Part shown: positions 1 through 11,537 of the stretch, piece after piece
How positions within the stretch are numbered: the first letter of the stretch is position 1
Layout of the letters: each line of letters opens with the position of its first letter
DNA from: Diadema setosum
Taxonomy: Eukaryota; Echinodermata; Echinoidea; Diadematoida; Diadematidae
Direction of reading: 5' to 3'
NCBI RefSeq assembly: GCF_964275005.1
Contig: NC_092698.1
Location: 31,985,162-32,049,161 of the forward strand
DNA length: 64,000 nucleotides
Translations under genes and position numbers: made by a program
The notes under the pieces: generated by a model
What the model saw: the letters and a program-made list of their open reading frames with translations, nothing else
What the model was told of the DNA's origin: nothing
Database searches by the model: none

Positions 1-50
1 ACGGTAAAAATGCGTAGATCCATGTGCCATGCTCTCTAGAACAGTAACCT

Positions 51-209
51 GGGGCCCGTTGCATAAAAGTTACAGTTATGGTAACTTTGCCATCCAATGG
101 TAAATACCATGGCAACACTACTCAACAGCCAGTCAAAATTAAGAATTCCATGGAAGTTACCACTGGATGGCAAAGTTACCATGATAGTAACTTTTATGCA
201 ACGGACCCC
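51..209. repeat. Foldback (MITE-like) element
   Basis: The left arm begins GGGGCCCGTTGCATAAAAG and the right arm is its near-complement, ending CTTTTATGCAACGGACCCC. The arms run about 55 bases each with few mismatches and are separated by a short AT-rich spacer. This is the form of a non-autonomous inverted-repeat DNA element. No transposase is present and I could not settle a target-site duplication. Confidence 0.85.
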
Positions 210-664
210 TGGTGTTACACATTGATATATAAAAAAAAAACAATAATATAATTTTCAATATCTATTTTTAAGGACTACTCTATACTTTATTTTGGTTTTA
301 TTTTAACATCTTCCCCCCCCCCCCAATTCATTATTGAGATAAATCAAGGCACGTGTTGTTCTCCGCTGTTTTGAGGTGTACGAAAATCATTTTTAATTTA
401 AAAGTGCTTTTTTTTTTATTTTGCATTATTCAGTACCTTATATAATTATAGGACTTCTGTCAAGAGAGGGCGACAAATGCAATTTATAGAAACATTAACA
501 AACCCAAATAGGATTGAAAGGATACATGTAGTTCGATTTTCCTCAAACTTTCACTTTGTACTTCGTTAATATTTCTATTGTCACTGAACACAAAGCCTCC
601 CCTCCCCCCCCCCCCACATCCTGGTTCCGCGGCCCCTGAAGTATCATTAGATATGATAATATTG

Positions 665-667
<3 letters not shown>

Positions 668-722
<55 letters not shown>
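668..722. repeat. (TA)n microsatellite
   Basis: An almost pure TA dinucleotide run of about 55 bases, continuing into degenerate TAT-rich sequence to about 800. Confidence 0.95.
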
Positions 723-727
<5 letters not shown>

Positions 728-1221
728 TACATTATATCATGTTATATTGCATCATATTATATCATTATATCATACGTATTCATTACATATTAGCATACAT
801 AATATTATGTTCATAATGTTTATAATGTAAGATGGGTCAGTCTTTTTATCTTTTGAATATGATTGTTTTGTCCCATAAGTTGTACCTTTTGTAAAAAAAA
901 TTGAATGAAAACTGAATGTTTTGTAAATGAATCAATTGAAGAAAATCACCTTCAAGGAAAATAAATCGTGTAAAGGAAGGCAGTGTCATTTTATTCATAT
1001 AACAGTACGTATGGGCATTAACAGAAAGGGATGGGTAGCTAAAAAAGAATACAAGGGGCATTTTTTTTTTTTTTTTTACTTTTTTTCAGAGGGGAGGGCA
1101 TTTGCCCCATCTGTCCCAATTTTATCCCCTTGGTGGAAGGGCATAAACTTGAATTTTTCATAAATGGACTCTGAACACTCACTCGTAGGCCCTATCAAAG
1201 AGCTATAACTTCAGCTCTTTG

Positions 1222-1260
1222 CCAGGGAGGTAGAAGAGATATCTTCCACCTCCCTGCTGG
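1222..1260. repeat. 39-bp near-perfect hairpin
   Basis: CCAGGGAGGTAGAAGAGAT is followed at once by its inverted copy with one mismatch and one extra base. A second small inverted repeat (AAGAGCT ... AGCTCTT, 1197-1219) sits directly upstream. It could be a fragment of a foldback element or a structured transcript end. Confidence 0.75.
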
Positions 1261-1328
1261 TGCTATGCAGTTGTACACAATCACGATAAACGACGAGATA
1301 CGCCACGCCCACGTCGCAGCGGAGTTTA

Positions 1329-1340
1329 TGTCACGTGACA
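1329..1340. promoter_or_regulatory. Palindromic E-box TGTCACGTGACA
   Basis: A perfect 12-bp palindrome with a CACGTG core, the binding class of USF, MITF/TFE and Myc-type bHLH-ZIP factors. It lies about 30 bases upstream of a TATA-like site and 233 bases upstream of the FAS1 start codon. The position fits a proximal promoter element, but function is inferred from sequence and place only. Confidence 0.45.
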
Positions 1341-1365
1341 GGACACATGACCACGCTATGTAAAC

Positions 1366-1374
1366 CTATAAACT
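1366..1374 (+). promoter_or_regulatory. TATA-like box (CTATAAACT)
   Basis: A TATA-like match about 200 bases upstream of the start codon of the FAS1 gene, in a locally GC-richer segment. If used, transcription would start near 1395-1400. Weak evidence on its own; the nearby E-box raises it slightly. Confidence 0.3.
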
Positions 1375-1572
1375 GCGGAGCTGGCCCTATGTATGCACGT
1401 ATGCGCTATGCAGTACTAGTGTAGTACTACTATTACTAGCGCAGCGGAAACTAATCACAAGGCCTTTTCCTGGCGAAGCAATGGTTTCAGCATAGCAATC
1501 ACATCATATCAATCGACTACTTCTCGCCGGGGGGTAAAAATATCCAAGTGTCTGTAGGTTTGATCTCATTGA

Positions 1573-2193
1573 ATGAAGCCCGAATCATCAGTCATGGTCT
1601 CGAGAAAGAGCGCCGCGTTGCTGGTAGATTGGCTCGTCATTCTTGTCGGATGTCAAGTAATTTTTGTTGGGGCTGCTGACACACTTCCGCGTGCATTCCG
1701 CGAGCCAGACTCTCTTCTCATCAAACCAGCGATACCTGTCCCAAAGGAACGAATAGCAGCTGAGCTGATCCAACCAGCTCGACCCGTCACTCAGCTTTCC
1801 AAGCAATCTGGACCTGGGGCTGCCAAAAATGTCCTCGACGTGGCAGAGCAAAATTCGGCGAAGAAGTTTGCCAAGTTGGCCCTTCAAACGTCCTGGCTGT
1901 CACAGACCCTGGTAAACAGCACGGGACGCGTGACGGTGTTTGCCTTTTCCGACGATGCCTTCGATAGGAGCTCGGCAGCTTTGAAAGCAGCCCTGGCCGA
2001 TCGCTGGACGAGGGAGGCCATAATACAGTATCACGTGGCTGTCGGCGCCCACATGAGTTCTGACATAGCAATCTTGAACAAGGACACAGCGTTATACTCG
2101 TTTTTCCCATCCCCTCCACTGAGTCCAAGTACCTCCTTCCAGCCGATTCACATTGATAAATATCATGTCGAAAGCCAAGGCTCTCTGACAACG
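1573..2193 (+). CDS. FAS1 gene exon 1
   Basis: 207 codons: signal peptide, a Pro-rich linker of about 50 residues, and most of FAS1 domain 1. The exon ends LTT and is followed by donor GTAGGC. Reading through the donor stays open only to 2232, so splicing is needed. A 5' UTR upstream cannot be delimited. Confidence 0.93.
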
Positions 2194-4749
2194 GTAGGCT
2201 GCTGCGCATTATCTTTTGTTTTCTCCTTGTAATTTTTTAATTTTTTATTTATTCTTTTTTTTTTTGTAAAAAGGCACATTGTAACTGTATCTTTGTAAAA
2301 CAAATAATATCTCCTCAGTGTAAAATGGTTGAAGACATCGTGCAGATTAGAATAGAGTTTCTTTTGAACACTTAGACTGAAATATATGTATGTACTGTAT
2401 ATATATATATATATTGCCTATATTATTAATACAAATGTACAGTCAACCTTTTACCAGTTGTATTCATATGAGACTATGTTCTATTAATATTTAATACATA
2501 AACACATATGTATATGTTTTATATTACTGTTGATATATAACATCATTTGCATTACCTATCTAACCTCCCTCCCCCTTTACACGATCACTGATTGCCTTAG
2601 CTACAGCATCCTTTTGATGCCATGGCCTAAGTTGTAAAAAGCTGACCACTGCACTTTGCCACAGCATTAGTTGTTGGCAGTCATTGTGCATGGTTCTCAG
2701 TCTTCCAGTGGAAACCATATCTTTGGTTGCTGGTCACATTCAAAGGCAGGTCATGAGGTATAAGTCACTGCAACCGCTTTGACTGAGTGTGTGCACTATG
2801 CGTATGTGTATATATGTGTGTGTGTGTGTATTTATATGTATATGAATATATAAATATATGTATATATATTATATGTATATAAAGATATATATTATTGAAA
2901 ATACACATCATACTTATATTGATTTTTTTTTTTATTCATATTAATATGTTCATATATGCATGATCATACAGTGTCTCAACTGGTAAGGTGGAGATAATGG
3001 TATTTTCCTGAAAATGTATTCATGTTGAAAATCCTATCTGTTTGTTTGTTTTTTGTAACTTGAGATGTGTTGAAGTAACCAGCCAATTTCCTACAATACT
3101 AATAAGATATTGTCAGTCTATGCACAAGAGACTGGTTTATAGAATGGACATCTTTTGTATGAGGTTGGACCAGACTTCCACTGGGATGTGACATCAAGGG
3201 AGACTGCTTGAGGATTTAGGCGGCTGATACCTGCTGGTCTCCTGGTTTATTTCTCTCCTCTTGCACACCTTACATTAAGTTTATCTTGCACAAAACATGC
3301 TCGGTGCCATAATGTGCTCTTACTCCACGATGTTTTTGACATTCTAGGTCGTGACAGCAAGCGGAGCAAAGGTCATCACCCCAGACTTGGTGGCAAGCAA
3401 CGGAATCGTGCATGTGATCGACAAGGTCATGTACCCCGTGCCCACTGGTGCTGATGTGGCAAGATACGTGCAGGAGGAGCCCAGGTACAGCAAGCTCTAT
3501 GCAGCACTTGAGGTAAGTGAGGGCAGGTCACAACATCAACACTTCATTAGATTAAAAGAATGACTGATATCAGTCGTTCACTTAGAAAATGATTGACTAA
3601 GTCATTGTATGAATTTGTGATTTCTGTTCAATTTTCATTAAATGTTCTTTGATCTGTCTTCATGTAAGAACTTACCCTGTCAAAGTCACCTTAAGCATGG
3701 AGTTCCAAGTAGGTTTTTAGTCCAAAGAGTGAGTGTACAGTGGCATACACTTATTCCTCTTGCAGAACAAATCCAAAGTATGCATTCTTTGAGCAGAAGG
3801 TTTACACACTAAAATGGCAATGTTAACCCGTTGAGGACGAGTCCCGAGTATACTCGGGCAGGTGTCTATGGGAAATGCATGTTGTAGCAAAATCTATCCG
3901 TCCTCAACGGGTTAATTGAGGGGCACCCAAGAAGAGTTGTATCAAAAGTGGGCCACTTTAAGCTTGGGTGAGCATCAACCCCCAGGGGGTTGGGGATGTA
4001 ATATTTCCCCTCTCCTTTTGTGTCATTCAGTGAAAGACAGTGGCAGTGGAACATAACTTTTCATGCCTTGAAATGCCTCATTAACTTCTGTTTATTTCAA
4101 TGAGCTGGCACTGACATCATTCATTCATACATTGCATATGTTAAATCTTAAGATTCAACATTGTCAGTCAATGTGTGCACAAGAAGTCACAATCATGTAT
4201 TTTCATATGTGAGGGCATCAAGGTAACACATTAAGAATTAAGAAAGGAAATGAGAAATAAAAAGAAATGAAAAAAAATTACTTGTGCCATACCAAGGAAT
4301 AATGAAATGTTGAATTTCAATAAGTGTTTTTTTTTAAAACCAAATACTGAAGATTTTTTTTTTCATTGCTCTAACAGAAAGCTAATCTGACAGCTGCACT
4401 GTCCACCCCAGTCTTTAAGCCCTTGACCTTGTTTGCACCAAATGATGCGGCCTTTAACAAGCTGACCCCTGAACAGAGCAAGCTTCTTCAGAACACGACG
4501 ATCCTGAAGCGCGTGCTCACCTTCCACGTCGTGGCCCAGTCTGTCTACCATGCGGCCATGTACGACAATCTACAGCTCCACTCCCTGGAGGGCTCCACCA
4601 TCTACATCGAAGTGGGGCAGGGCGGGGTTGCATCCCAGGGGCAGATGATCCGCAGCTTTGACACCACGGTGACAAATGGCGTGGTGCATGAATTGGAGGG
4701 GGTCATGTTTCCCGTGCTGGTGGATCAAGTCTCCAGTGGTAGGGTGTAA
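1573..4749 (+). CDS. Secreted two-domain fasciclin (FAS1) protein, complete, 3 exons
   Basis: Join of 1573-2193, 3348-3512 and 4378-4749 gives 385 codons plus TAA; both introns are phase 0 and GT-AG. Residues 13-34 form a hydrophobic signal peptide, with likely cleavage after the VGA/A near 34-35. FAS1 domain 1 spans about 86-238, with the H1 motif TVFAFSDDAF at 121-130 and the H2-type motif NGIVHVIDKV at 225-234. FAS1 domain 2 spans about 251-375, with TLFAPNDAAF at 279-288 and NGVVHELEGVMFPV at 362-375. Possible N-glycosylation sites are N115, N265 and N301. No transmembrane segment or GPI-type tail follows, so the product is probably secreted. FAS1 proteins such as periostin and TGFBI act in cell-matrix adhesion but carry four domains plus an EMI domain; this one has two and no EMI, so I do not call it an orthologue. 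The upstream ATG at codon 1 was chosen; Met8 is an alternative. Confidence 0.93.
2194..3347 (+). other. FAS1 gene intron 1
   Basis: Donor GTAGGC, acceptor TTCTAG. It contains T-rich and TA/TG microsatellite sequence (around 2398-2414 and 2803-2892). I see no further exon. Confidence 0.85.
2803..2892. repeat. (TG)n/(TA)n simple repeat
   Basis: Mixed TGTG and TATA dinucleotide repeats with interruptions, inside FAS1 intron 1. Confidence 0.85.
3348..3512 (+). CDS. FAS1 gene exon 2
   Basis: 55 codons, phase 0 at both ends, acceptor TTCTAG and donor GTAAGT. It encodes the C-terminal part of FAS1 domain 1, with the ASNGIVHVIDKVMYPVP motif, and the start of domain 2 (YSKLYAALE). Confidence 0.95.
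3513..4377 (+). other. FAS1 gene intron 2
   Basis: Donor GTAAGT, acceptor CTAACAG after a T-rich tract. It holds a small TTAA-flanked hairpin element at 3823-3915 and nothing else I can identify. Confidence 0.9.
3823..3915. mobile_element. Tiny TTAA-flanked MITE, piggyBac-like ends
   Basis: TTAA at both outer edges (3823-3826 and 3912-3915) brackets an 85-bp body whose ends are the inverted pair CCCGTTGAGGACG / CGTCCTCAACGGG. A second perfect palindrome, CCCGAGTATACTCGGG (3843-3858), lies inside. TTAA duplication and CCC-start termini are the signature of piggyBac-class elements; the class assignment is inference because no transposase is carried. Confidence 0.8.
4378..4749 (+). CDS. FAS1 gene exon 3 (terminal)
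   Basis: 123 codons plus TAA. It encodes nearly all of FAS1 domain 2. The protein stops ten residues after the closing FPV of the domain, so there is no C-terminal extension. The exon is clearly GC-richer than its flanks, as expected for coding sequence. Confidence 0.95.
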   Translation, partial: KANLTAALSTPVFKPLTLFAPNDAAFNKLTPEQSKLLQNTTILKRVLTFHVVAQSVYHAAMYDNLQLHSLEGSTIYIEVGQGGVASQGQMIRSFDTTVTNGVVHELEGVMFPVLVDQVSSGRV

Positions 4750-5381
4750 TGTGGTCACCTTTTAGGGAGCTGTGTACATGTAATTACATTTGAGTGACTA
4801 AATTCGGGTCTATTTTTTTTTTTTTTTTAATTGCTGGCAGTACTAGTACATCATGCAAAAACATGGAATCTTTTAGAATTAGAGCAATAGATGAGCCAAA
4901 GATTGTTACCAAGTAAACCAAGGAGAAAATCTTTCAGCTTACGTGACTGTTGATTTATGCTGAAGTCAACAAAGAATGAAAGAGAAGATAAGAACTAGAG
5001 ACTTATTGCATTTACCTACAGGATTTGTTGACTTATGTAATGATGACTTGTGCGAGGTCTGCCGGTACTTCATTAACCAAGAAAGTATTTTGCAAGATAT
5101 GGAGTTCCTCTTCTCGTTGTATGAGGTTGTTTTTATAGTAGTTTGAAGAAATGCAATTTATATTGAATGAGATTACAGCAGTAAAAGTGTGATACTCAAC
5201 ACAAACACTTACACACATCGTAGCAAAGCACAGTTGTTTATGTGTAATGCTTCACATGCCATGTAGATGTATCTTTTAGCAGCATGAGACAGTGCTCAAT
5301 GTCGCACACCATCACAACGCCAGCCTTATTTTACTCGTCACTAGCTTGTGTCATACAATGCAGTATGATATATGATACCAA

Positions 5382-5387
5382 AATAAA
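5382..5387 (+). terminator. Candidate poly(A) signal AATAAA, FAS1 gene
   Basis: The first canonical AATAAA downstream of the stop codon, about 630 bases away. The downstream sequence is not strongly GU-rich, so this is a weak candidate. Confidence 0.3.
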
Positions 5388-6687
5388 GGATGAATACTTG
5401 TGCAAATTCATGACTGGATGCTATATGAGGGAGCATTCTCTGAAATTTGTTTCAGCTTCGCATCTGAAGGCATTTCCCTCTCATCTTAAGGGAAATTACT
5501 GATGAAATGTCAAAATTTTGAACCCATTGTTCCCTCATAATAATGAATGGACGTAGGACTAGTTTAAGCTATGGCCTACAAGTTCAGTGTACTGTGTCTG
5601 TTCACAAAGAGAGACACAAAGCAAGAGCTTATACAATTTTACATGTCCATTAGTTTCCCAGTTGGAGGTTGCTATCTCAATTACAATATGTGAGGAACCC
5701 TTTTGATATTGAGTTCTGCTGTAAAGATGGAATACATTTGTCATTTGGGTTGCAATGCAACGAGTGTTCAATATAACTCTTCATTGGCTCAAAGGTTGTA
5801 AGGGAGAGAGTTATCAAAATGAAGTTGATTAGTGAAGAATTCTGCTGATTGTAAGTTTGATAACACTTTTATGGATATTTGTTCAACACATCGTATTGCT
5901 TCCATCTTAATGCTGAATAGATAACATGAGATACTAGTATATGTTTCTTTGTTGAAAGTCAAATGATCTTGCTTTACATATTTTTGCTTCTTGTTTGCTC
6001 AGTGCATATTTCTCATGAAAAGCTGACATCAGGCAATATTCTTTACATACTTGACAGGGAACAAAACACGATAAACTGCTTTGATAAAGACATGCACTTA
6101 CTGACAGACTAGCTAAAAACTGAAGGATCCCCCCAGTGACATTGAAATGCACTATTCATGGTGTTTGGGGGCATTTAGTGTGTTAGGACATCCTTGGTTA
6201 TGTAGGTTCTTCTTGGCAGCTTTAGTGAAGTATATAGGATTTTGATTGAGAGCTGTTGAAGAATATATGTCGGTACTTAAAAATTGACTGAAATGCTTTG
6301 TCTACCATATTAGTACTATGAACTCTTACATTACATCAGCCCTACTGAATTTGTTTTTTCTTTTATTTTCTTTTTTTCTGTCTGAAAATGTTATATTTTG
6401 ATAGTATGAATTGATCTTGCCCCATGTTGTTGTTTTTTTTTTTAATTGATTAATGTACATGATAACTATTCAGTCTACGCACACCATCTCCACTAATACA
6501 GATAGACTCTTTGTAGAAGAGCAATGACCTTGATGTTAAATTGTTCATTTCTTTGTCATATTGTACAGTACTCGACCAACAAGACTAAACTTTCACTTTT
6601 CATTATTGATTTGACAATATAGACAATTTGAAATGTGCAATGCTATGCTGAATGTTTTGTATCTGTTTTCTAATCAAGTGTCTCATA

Positions 6688-6693
6688 AATAAA
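6688..6693 (+). terminator. Candidate poly(A) signal AATAAA with GU-rich element
   Basis: AATAAA is followed within ten bases by TTCCTTGTGTG, a good downstream U/GU element. It would give a 3' UTR of about 1.95 kb for the FAS1 gene. Confidence 0.4.
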
Positions 6694-6960
6694 TTCCTTG
6701 TGTGAAGGAAAAAGGAGCAGCGGTTACCCCATTAACTTTTTCCTGTTTTCACTATTGGCAATTATGGCAGTTTCTGGTACACATATTTTTTTTTTTCTCT
6801 CTCTCTCTCTGTTTCTCTTTCACACATCAAGTCTAAGAAAACATATCTCTTTGGTTTGATTATCTCTTTATTCAATTTCTATCATTATTTGCTGGGTTGT
6901 TTTTTTTTTTTTTCTCTTAAGGCAGAATAAAAATGTCCTTTGAGCTTTATTCAAGTCATA

Positions 6961-7151
6961 CAGTGCACTCCCGTTCTAACAAACACAGTTATAACAAAAT
7001 TCTGGCCACAACAAAGTGAAAATTCAGGCCCCAACATTATCAGCTCTGTGTTTTTTTATGGTTTATTTTTTCATATTTTATAAATTACAATATACACCTA
7101 AAGAGAGTAAGCTGCCAGTCCCGAGGACTTCGTTATAACACGAGTTGACTG
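6961..7151. mobile_element. TA-flanked MITE, family A (mariner/pogo-like)
   Basis: The ends are inverted: CAGTGCACTCCCGTTCTAAC at the left and GTTATAACACGAGTTGACTG at the right, each flanked by TA. The body is AT-rich with no reading frame. A second copy with the same terminal pattern is at 23238-23422. TA duplication points to the Tc1/mariner superfamily. Confidence 0.75.
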
Positions 7152-7636
7152 TACTATTGTTTACTTTGGTTGCAGAATTGTTAACAACCTAAAATTTGCT
7201 GAATTTATATCTGATCCCTTAATTGGCAGCTTTTTGAAATATGAAAGTGAGAGTTTCTCTTTCATTTTTTCCACCAAATTCAATGAATATATCCACTTCC
7301 ATCCAATCTTTGTCCGATCAAAATTCATTTTCCAATTCAATGGGGGCAAGATGGCAATTTCTGTACAACAGGATTTCATGGATTAATCCAGTAAGTCTGG
7401 GTCATTTTCATGCAGATTATACAGAAAATTATAAATGTTTCCCCAGAAGATGTGGCTGGAAAATACAGTTTATATCAATAACAAAGTTGGTAATAAAAGG
7501 GGGAAAGTGAGGGGAGAGCTTGAAGAATGAGAGACAGAGTGAAAGAATAGATTTGGATGGAAGAATATATTGTGGATATTAAAAGAAGAGATTCAGTGTT
7601 CGTATGCATTCATAGAATGGTAATTAGGGTTTGAGC

Positions 7637-8035
7637 TTAAAAGGTAGTATAGTATTGGTTGAGATAGGGATTCAGAAGTTAAGTTTTTGCGAGATAATCA
7701 GACACCAGTAACGTATTTGAAATACAGTATTAAAAAGCATACAATTCTAGGAGGAATGAAAAGTTCATTTGATGAAAATTGGTTTTGAAATGGCCGAGAT
7801 ATTCAAAATCAAAATGGTCAAAACAAAAGGTGGGTCCAGCCTGTTATTTGGACCACTTTTTTTAAACCTTGTTTTTGGACATCTCGGCTATTTCAAAACC
7901 AATTTTCATCAAATAAACTTTTAATATTTCCTAGAATTTTGTGCTCTTCGGTATTTCAAATGAGCAGTTTGTAATTATCTTGCAACGAGTTAAAATCTGA
8001 ATCCCCGTCTCGACCAAAACTAAACATCTCTTTAA
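7637..8035. mobile_element. Foldback element family F, copy 1
   Basis: About 400 bp forming one large hairpin. The left arm reads GTATTGGTTGAGATAGGGAT and the right arm carries the complement. Deeper inside, TTTGATGAAAATTGGTTTTG (left) pairs with CAAAACCAATTTTCATCAAA (right). Related copies are at 24799-25403 and 34331-34716, with a half copy at 14817-14968. Confidence 0.85.
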
Positions 8036-10274
8036 CCCATCTTTTCACACATTACACTGATAAAGAACAACACAGGCAAGAGAAGCCACTGCAGATGCAA
8101 GTGTACATTGTAATACATGTATGTGGTAACCAAATTCATTTTATTACACGGCTTCACATGCGATAATTGTGTAACAGCCACAGGATATCACCATTTGCTT
8201 TTCTGACATCACAAAATGGGGTTTTTGCTTTGACTGTAGGGTCACACTTTGCCTCATGAGCCTTGTTCAATGTACACTATAAGGGTAGCATGAACACATA
8301 CCATTCATTTGCTGTTTGTGGCTGTTATTAAAGGTAGTGTAAAAAAAAGGGAGCTGAAAAGACTTGTCAAAAAAAAAATTAAAGTGCTCTATGTGTACAT
8401 TTAATACATATATAATGAACATACATTTATTGATTGTGTCATGATTTTAATTGAATTCATTGATTTTATTAACATCAGAACTCATATGTGGGAAAACTTT
8501 TGATACTGGTACACATCTAAAAAATTAATTCTTGCCATAATGTAGCTAACGTCTCCTGCAGCAGAGGCCACTACAATGAGACAGAATGCTAATGGTTACA
8601 TGTACAATGTACATTGTATCTCCATCCCTTACAAATGCCACTCCCCTGCCATATCAAATCCATCACCCCCCAAGATTGCTGAAAATGAACAGAAATTTCT
8701 GAAAATACAGTAGAACGAGTATACATAAATACAAAATAAGAATACTGACTGCTTTCAAAAACAAATACCAGTTTGAAAAGTGGTTTGTCGTGTGACCACT
8801 GTCAGGGCCACGTGCAGTCATTATTACCTTTCACGCATTGGCAAATTGAGTAAAGTAAATTGTGCACGTATTGACCACTAAGAAGATGTAAGTTGGCCTC
8901 TGTCTTTAACTTGTGGAATTGATGCTGGTACCTGCCTTCTCCTATGGCAACATACAAGGTAGAAGTGGCACTCTATTTTCAGGAGATACTAGTACCCTTC
9001 CCATCCCCCCCACCCCAAACCCACATGCAGAAAAGAAAAGAAAAAATGCTGAATTGTGTACACAGTACACATACACATACATATCACAGCACATCTTCTT
9101 CAATACATTATCACAAAATCTCTCCCTTTCCAACTCTATGCAGAAGATGACAAAGTCTTTGGAATCCTTTTTAGACATGTATTCATCACAGTAACTTGCA
9201 GAGGCAGAATTTTCATGCCATTAGCACCCCCGCATCCCCCATGATGCTAACAATCTTTGGAAATTTCTGTAAGAGTGTGGCTGCTTACATCTTCCCTGCA
9301 GGAAATGTTGTTGGTAAGAAAGGGTGATGCAGTCCTCAGTGGGTTTGAAGGGTGTAAAGAATGCCATGAAGGAGGAAAAAGGATGATTATACAATTCATA
9401 ATACATTCTAAAATAATCATTACACCAATGTGATGTCAGGCAGTCTAATCAACATAGTAGTCTTTACAGTTTAACTGTGAAATTATGTACAATAAACATC
9501 AACTTTAAATAAATCCTTCCATATCTGAGTTGCTCTTTGTGAAGATAATACTATGAATCATTCAAACCACTTTTGAATCATTTTTTAACACCTGATTAAG
9601 TGGTCTTCAACTAAAATGTCATAGACAGCATACAATATGAACCTAGTGTTTACATTCTTTTTCACATCCAGCATGTTCGACAAGTCATCTATTCTCATTT
9701 AAATATGAACTACCTTTAATAACAGCTCTCTTCTTTTTTCTTTTTTTTTAAAGCAGTTCCACAACTTCTAACATAGCATTTGGCAAAAATGTAAACAAAA
9801 TTAGTAATATCACCCTAATGCATTCGAGGTAAAAGATTTACTGTACTGCCGGTAGTCTTTCAAAAAAAGTATTAAATCACCACATAAACCATATTGGAAC
9901 AAGTAAATAATATATATATTTATATATATATATTAAGATACCATATTTCATTTACATGAATGGGTTTTGCTTTGTGTCACACTTACACACCACATCACTG
10001 ATCATTTTTATAAATTTACACATTTTACATACAAAGCTAACAAAGTCGACAACAGTGCACCATTGTTTGCAGAAAATAAACCATATGAAATCACGTTTCC
10101 ACCTTTTCATCTTAATTTGTACATTATTTACATCCATGTGTATAATTAGACCACACTGTGATAAGGCTTTGACTCATCCAGGAGAATTGACTCGGCTTCG
10201 CATTGCAGGCCTACTTATCAGGAGGAGGTGATACTTGGAATTGGCCAAATATCACCCACTTTGCACAAAGGACA

Positions 10275-10377
10275 AGGAAGAGGAGGAGGAGGAGGAGGGG
10301 GAGGAGGAGGAGGAGGAGGAGGAGGAAGAGGAGCAAACAGAAGAAAAAGAGAAGGAAGAAGACGAAGAAGAAGAGAA
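10275..10377. repeat. Purine-rich (GGA/GAA)n tract
   Basis: About 100 bases of almost uninterrupted purines on the + strand, mostly GGA and GAA triplets. The Glu-rich and Arg-rich open frames across it are by-products of the repeat, not genes. Confidence 0.95.
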
Positions 10378-10865
10378 TGGAAAATGTAGCATTTCTGTCC
10401 TGGCTATTCATGTCAATCATTTTTATATTCAAGCCGACAAAAAAGTACCTCATAATACTTCAGTGCAATGACCACTTTTTTGTGATAGACTTCACTTCTA
10501 ATGCATATACAAGTGACTTTTTACATGGCTCGTATACACAATCTACATCTGAGTAGCAAGAGGATTCCAACTTTGTAGATACTGTGCTGCAGTATAAATT
10601 CACTTTGGACGATGTATTTATGAACTGGTCGTAGGCTTACCAACAGAGTATTTCTTCTTTTATAACGCATAAATTCCAACAATATCCTCCTTGAATCAAT
10701 TCTGAATAGAAATGCTTGGATTTTTTTTTTAATCCATCAAAGGCATATACACTGCATCAGTTATACACTAGACCACCATTCTGATGTTTTAATTCATTTT
10801 CTTCCACTGAAGGTTAATATCCTGACCTATTCATATCTTAAAGCCGATGCTAAGTGAGCATGACA

Positions 10866-10966
10866 ATATCATTATCATATCATATCATATCATCATCATC
10901 ATCATCATCATCATCACTATCATCATCATCATTACCATCAACATCATTATCATCATCATCAACATA
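10866..10966. repeat. (TCA)n microsatellite
   Basis: Imperfect ATC/TCA triplet repeats, with a pure core at about 10889-10915. Confidence 0.95.
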
Positions 10967-11363
10967 AGCTCCACCACAATGTTATCAATATCATATTCTT
11001 TGGTGGTTTGACAACCCAAACAAATTCGCAATCTGTCACAATCAATGTGGCATGACCATCGACCATCATATCAATATCACTATCACCACAACAGATGACA
11101 TCATAACCGTCTTCATCATATCATAACTATTACTGTTTGGTCATTACATTGTATTCATCAATATCTAGCCACTTTAAGTAATATGCTTCCAAAGCTAAAT
11201 TATTCATTGCATAATTCTGTGAGGGCCCTTGGTTTTCCCACCCTTTAACAGTCAAATAAGATGCTGGTGGGGGGGGGGGGGGGGATCTGGTCTAAAGAGA
11301 AGGAAGGGGGTGGCAATGTACACATCCTTGAAAGGAAACATACTTCTTCCGACAAACCAACTA

Positions 11364-11537
11364 CAGTCAAACCTGTTTACAGTGGCCATCCATGGGAGAT
11401 TAAAAAGAAAAAAAGGTGGCCGCTGTAAACAAGGTCTTTAACATGGCTTTCCTCTTGGGGGAGGGGAATTTCTTTAGTGACTGTATATGGCAGGTGGCCA
11501 CTGTAGGAAAGATAATTGCTAAAGGCAGGTTTGACTG
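11364..11537. mobile_element. TA-flanked MITE, family B, copy 1
   Basis: The ends are CAGTCAAACCTGTTTACAG at the left and GGCAGGTTTGACTG at the right, with flanking TA at both sides. It shares its terminal and subterminal sequence (GTGGCC ... AAC ATGGCTTT) with the longer copy at 31689-32242. Confidence 0.85.

Larger units (their letters stand above)
1..1572. other. 5' flank of the FAS1 gene
   Basis: No gene is supported here. The stretch holds a foldback repeat, a TA microsatellite, several poly-C, poly-T and poly-A runs and one strong hairpin, then a GC-richer 300-base segment just before the FAS1 start codon that probably contains the promoter and 5' UTR. The short open frames around 578-1163 run through microsatellite or homopolymer sequence and are not credible genes. 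Confidence 0.6.

Noticed and set aside
10203..10556. Arg-rich and Glu-rich open frames
   Set aside because: They are translations of a GGA/GAA purine repeat.
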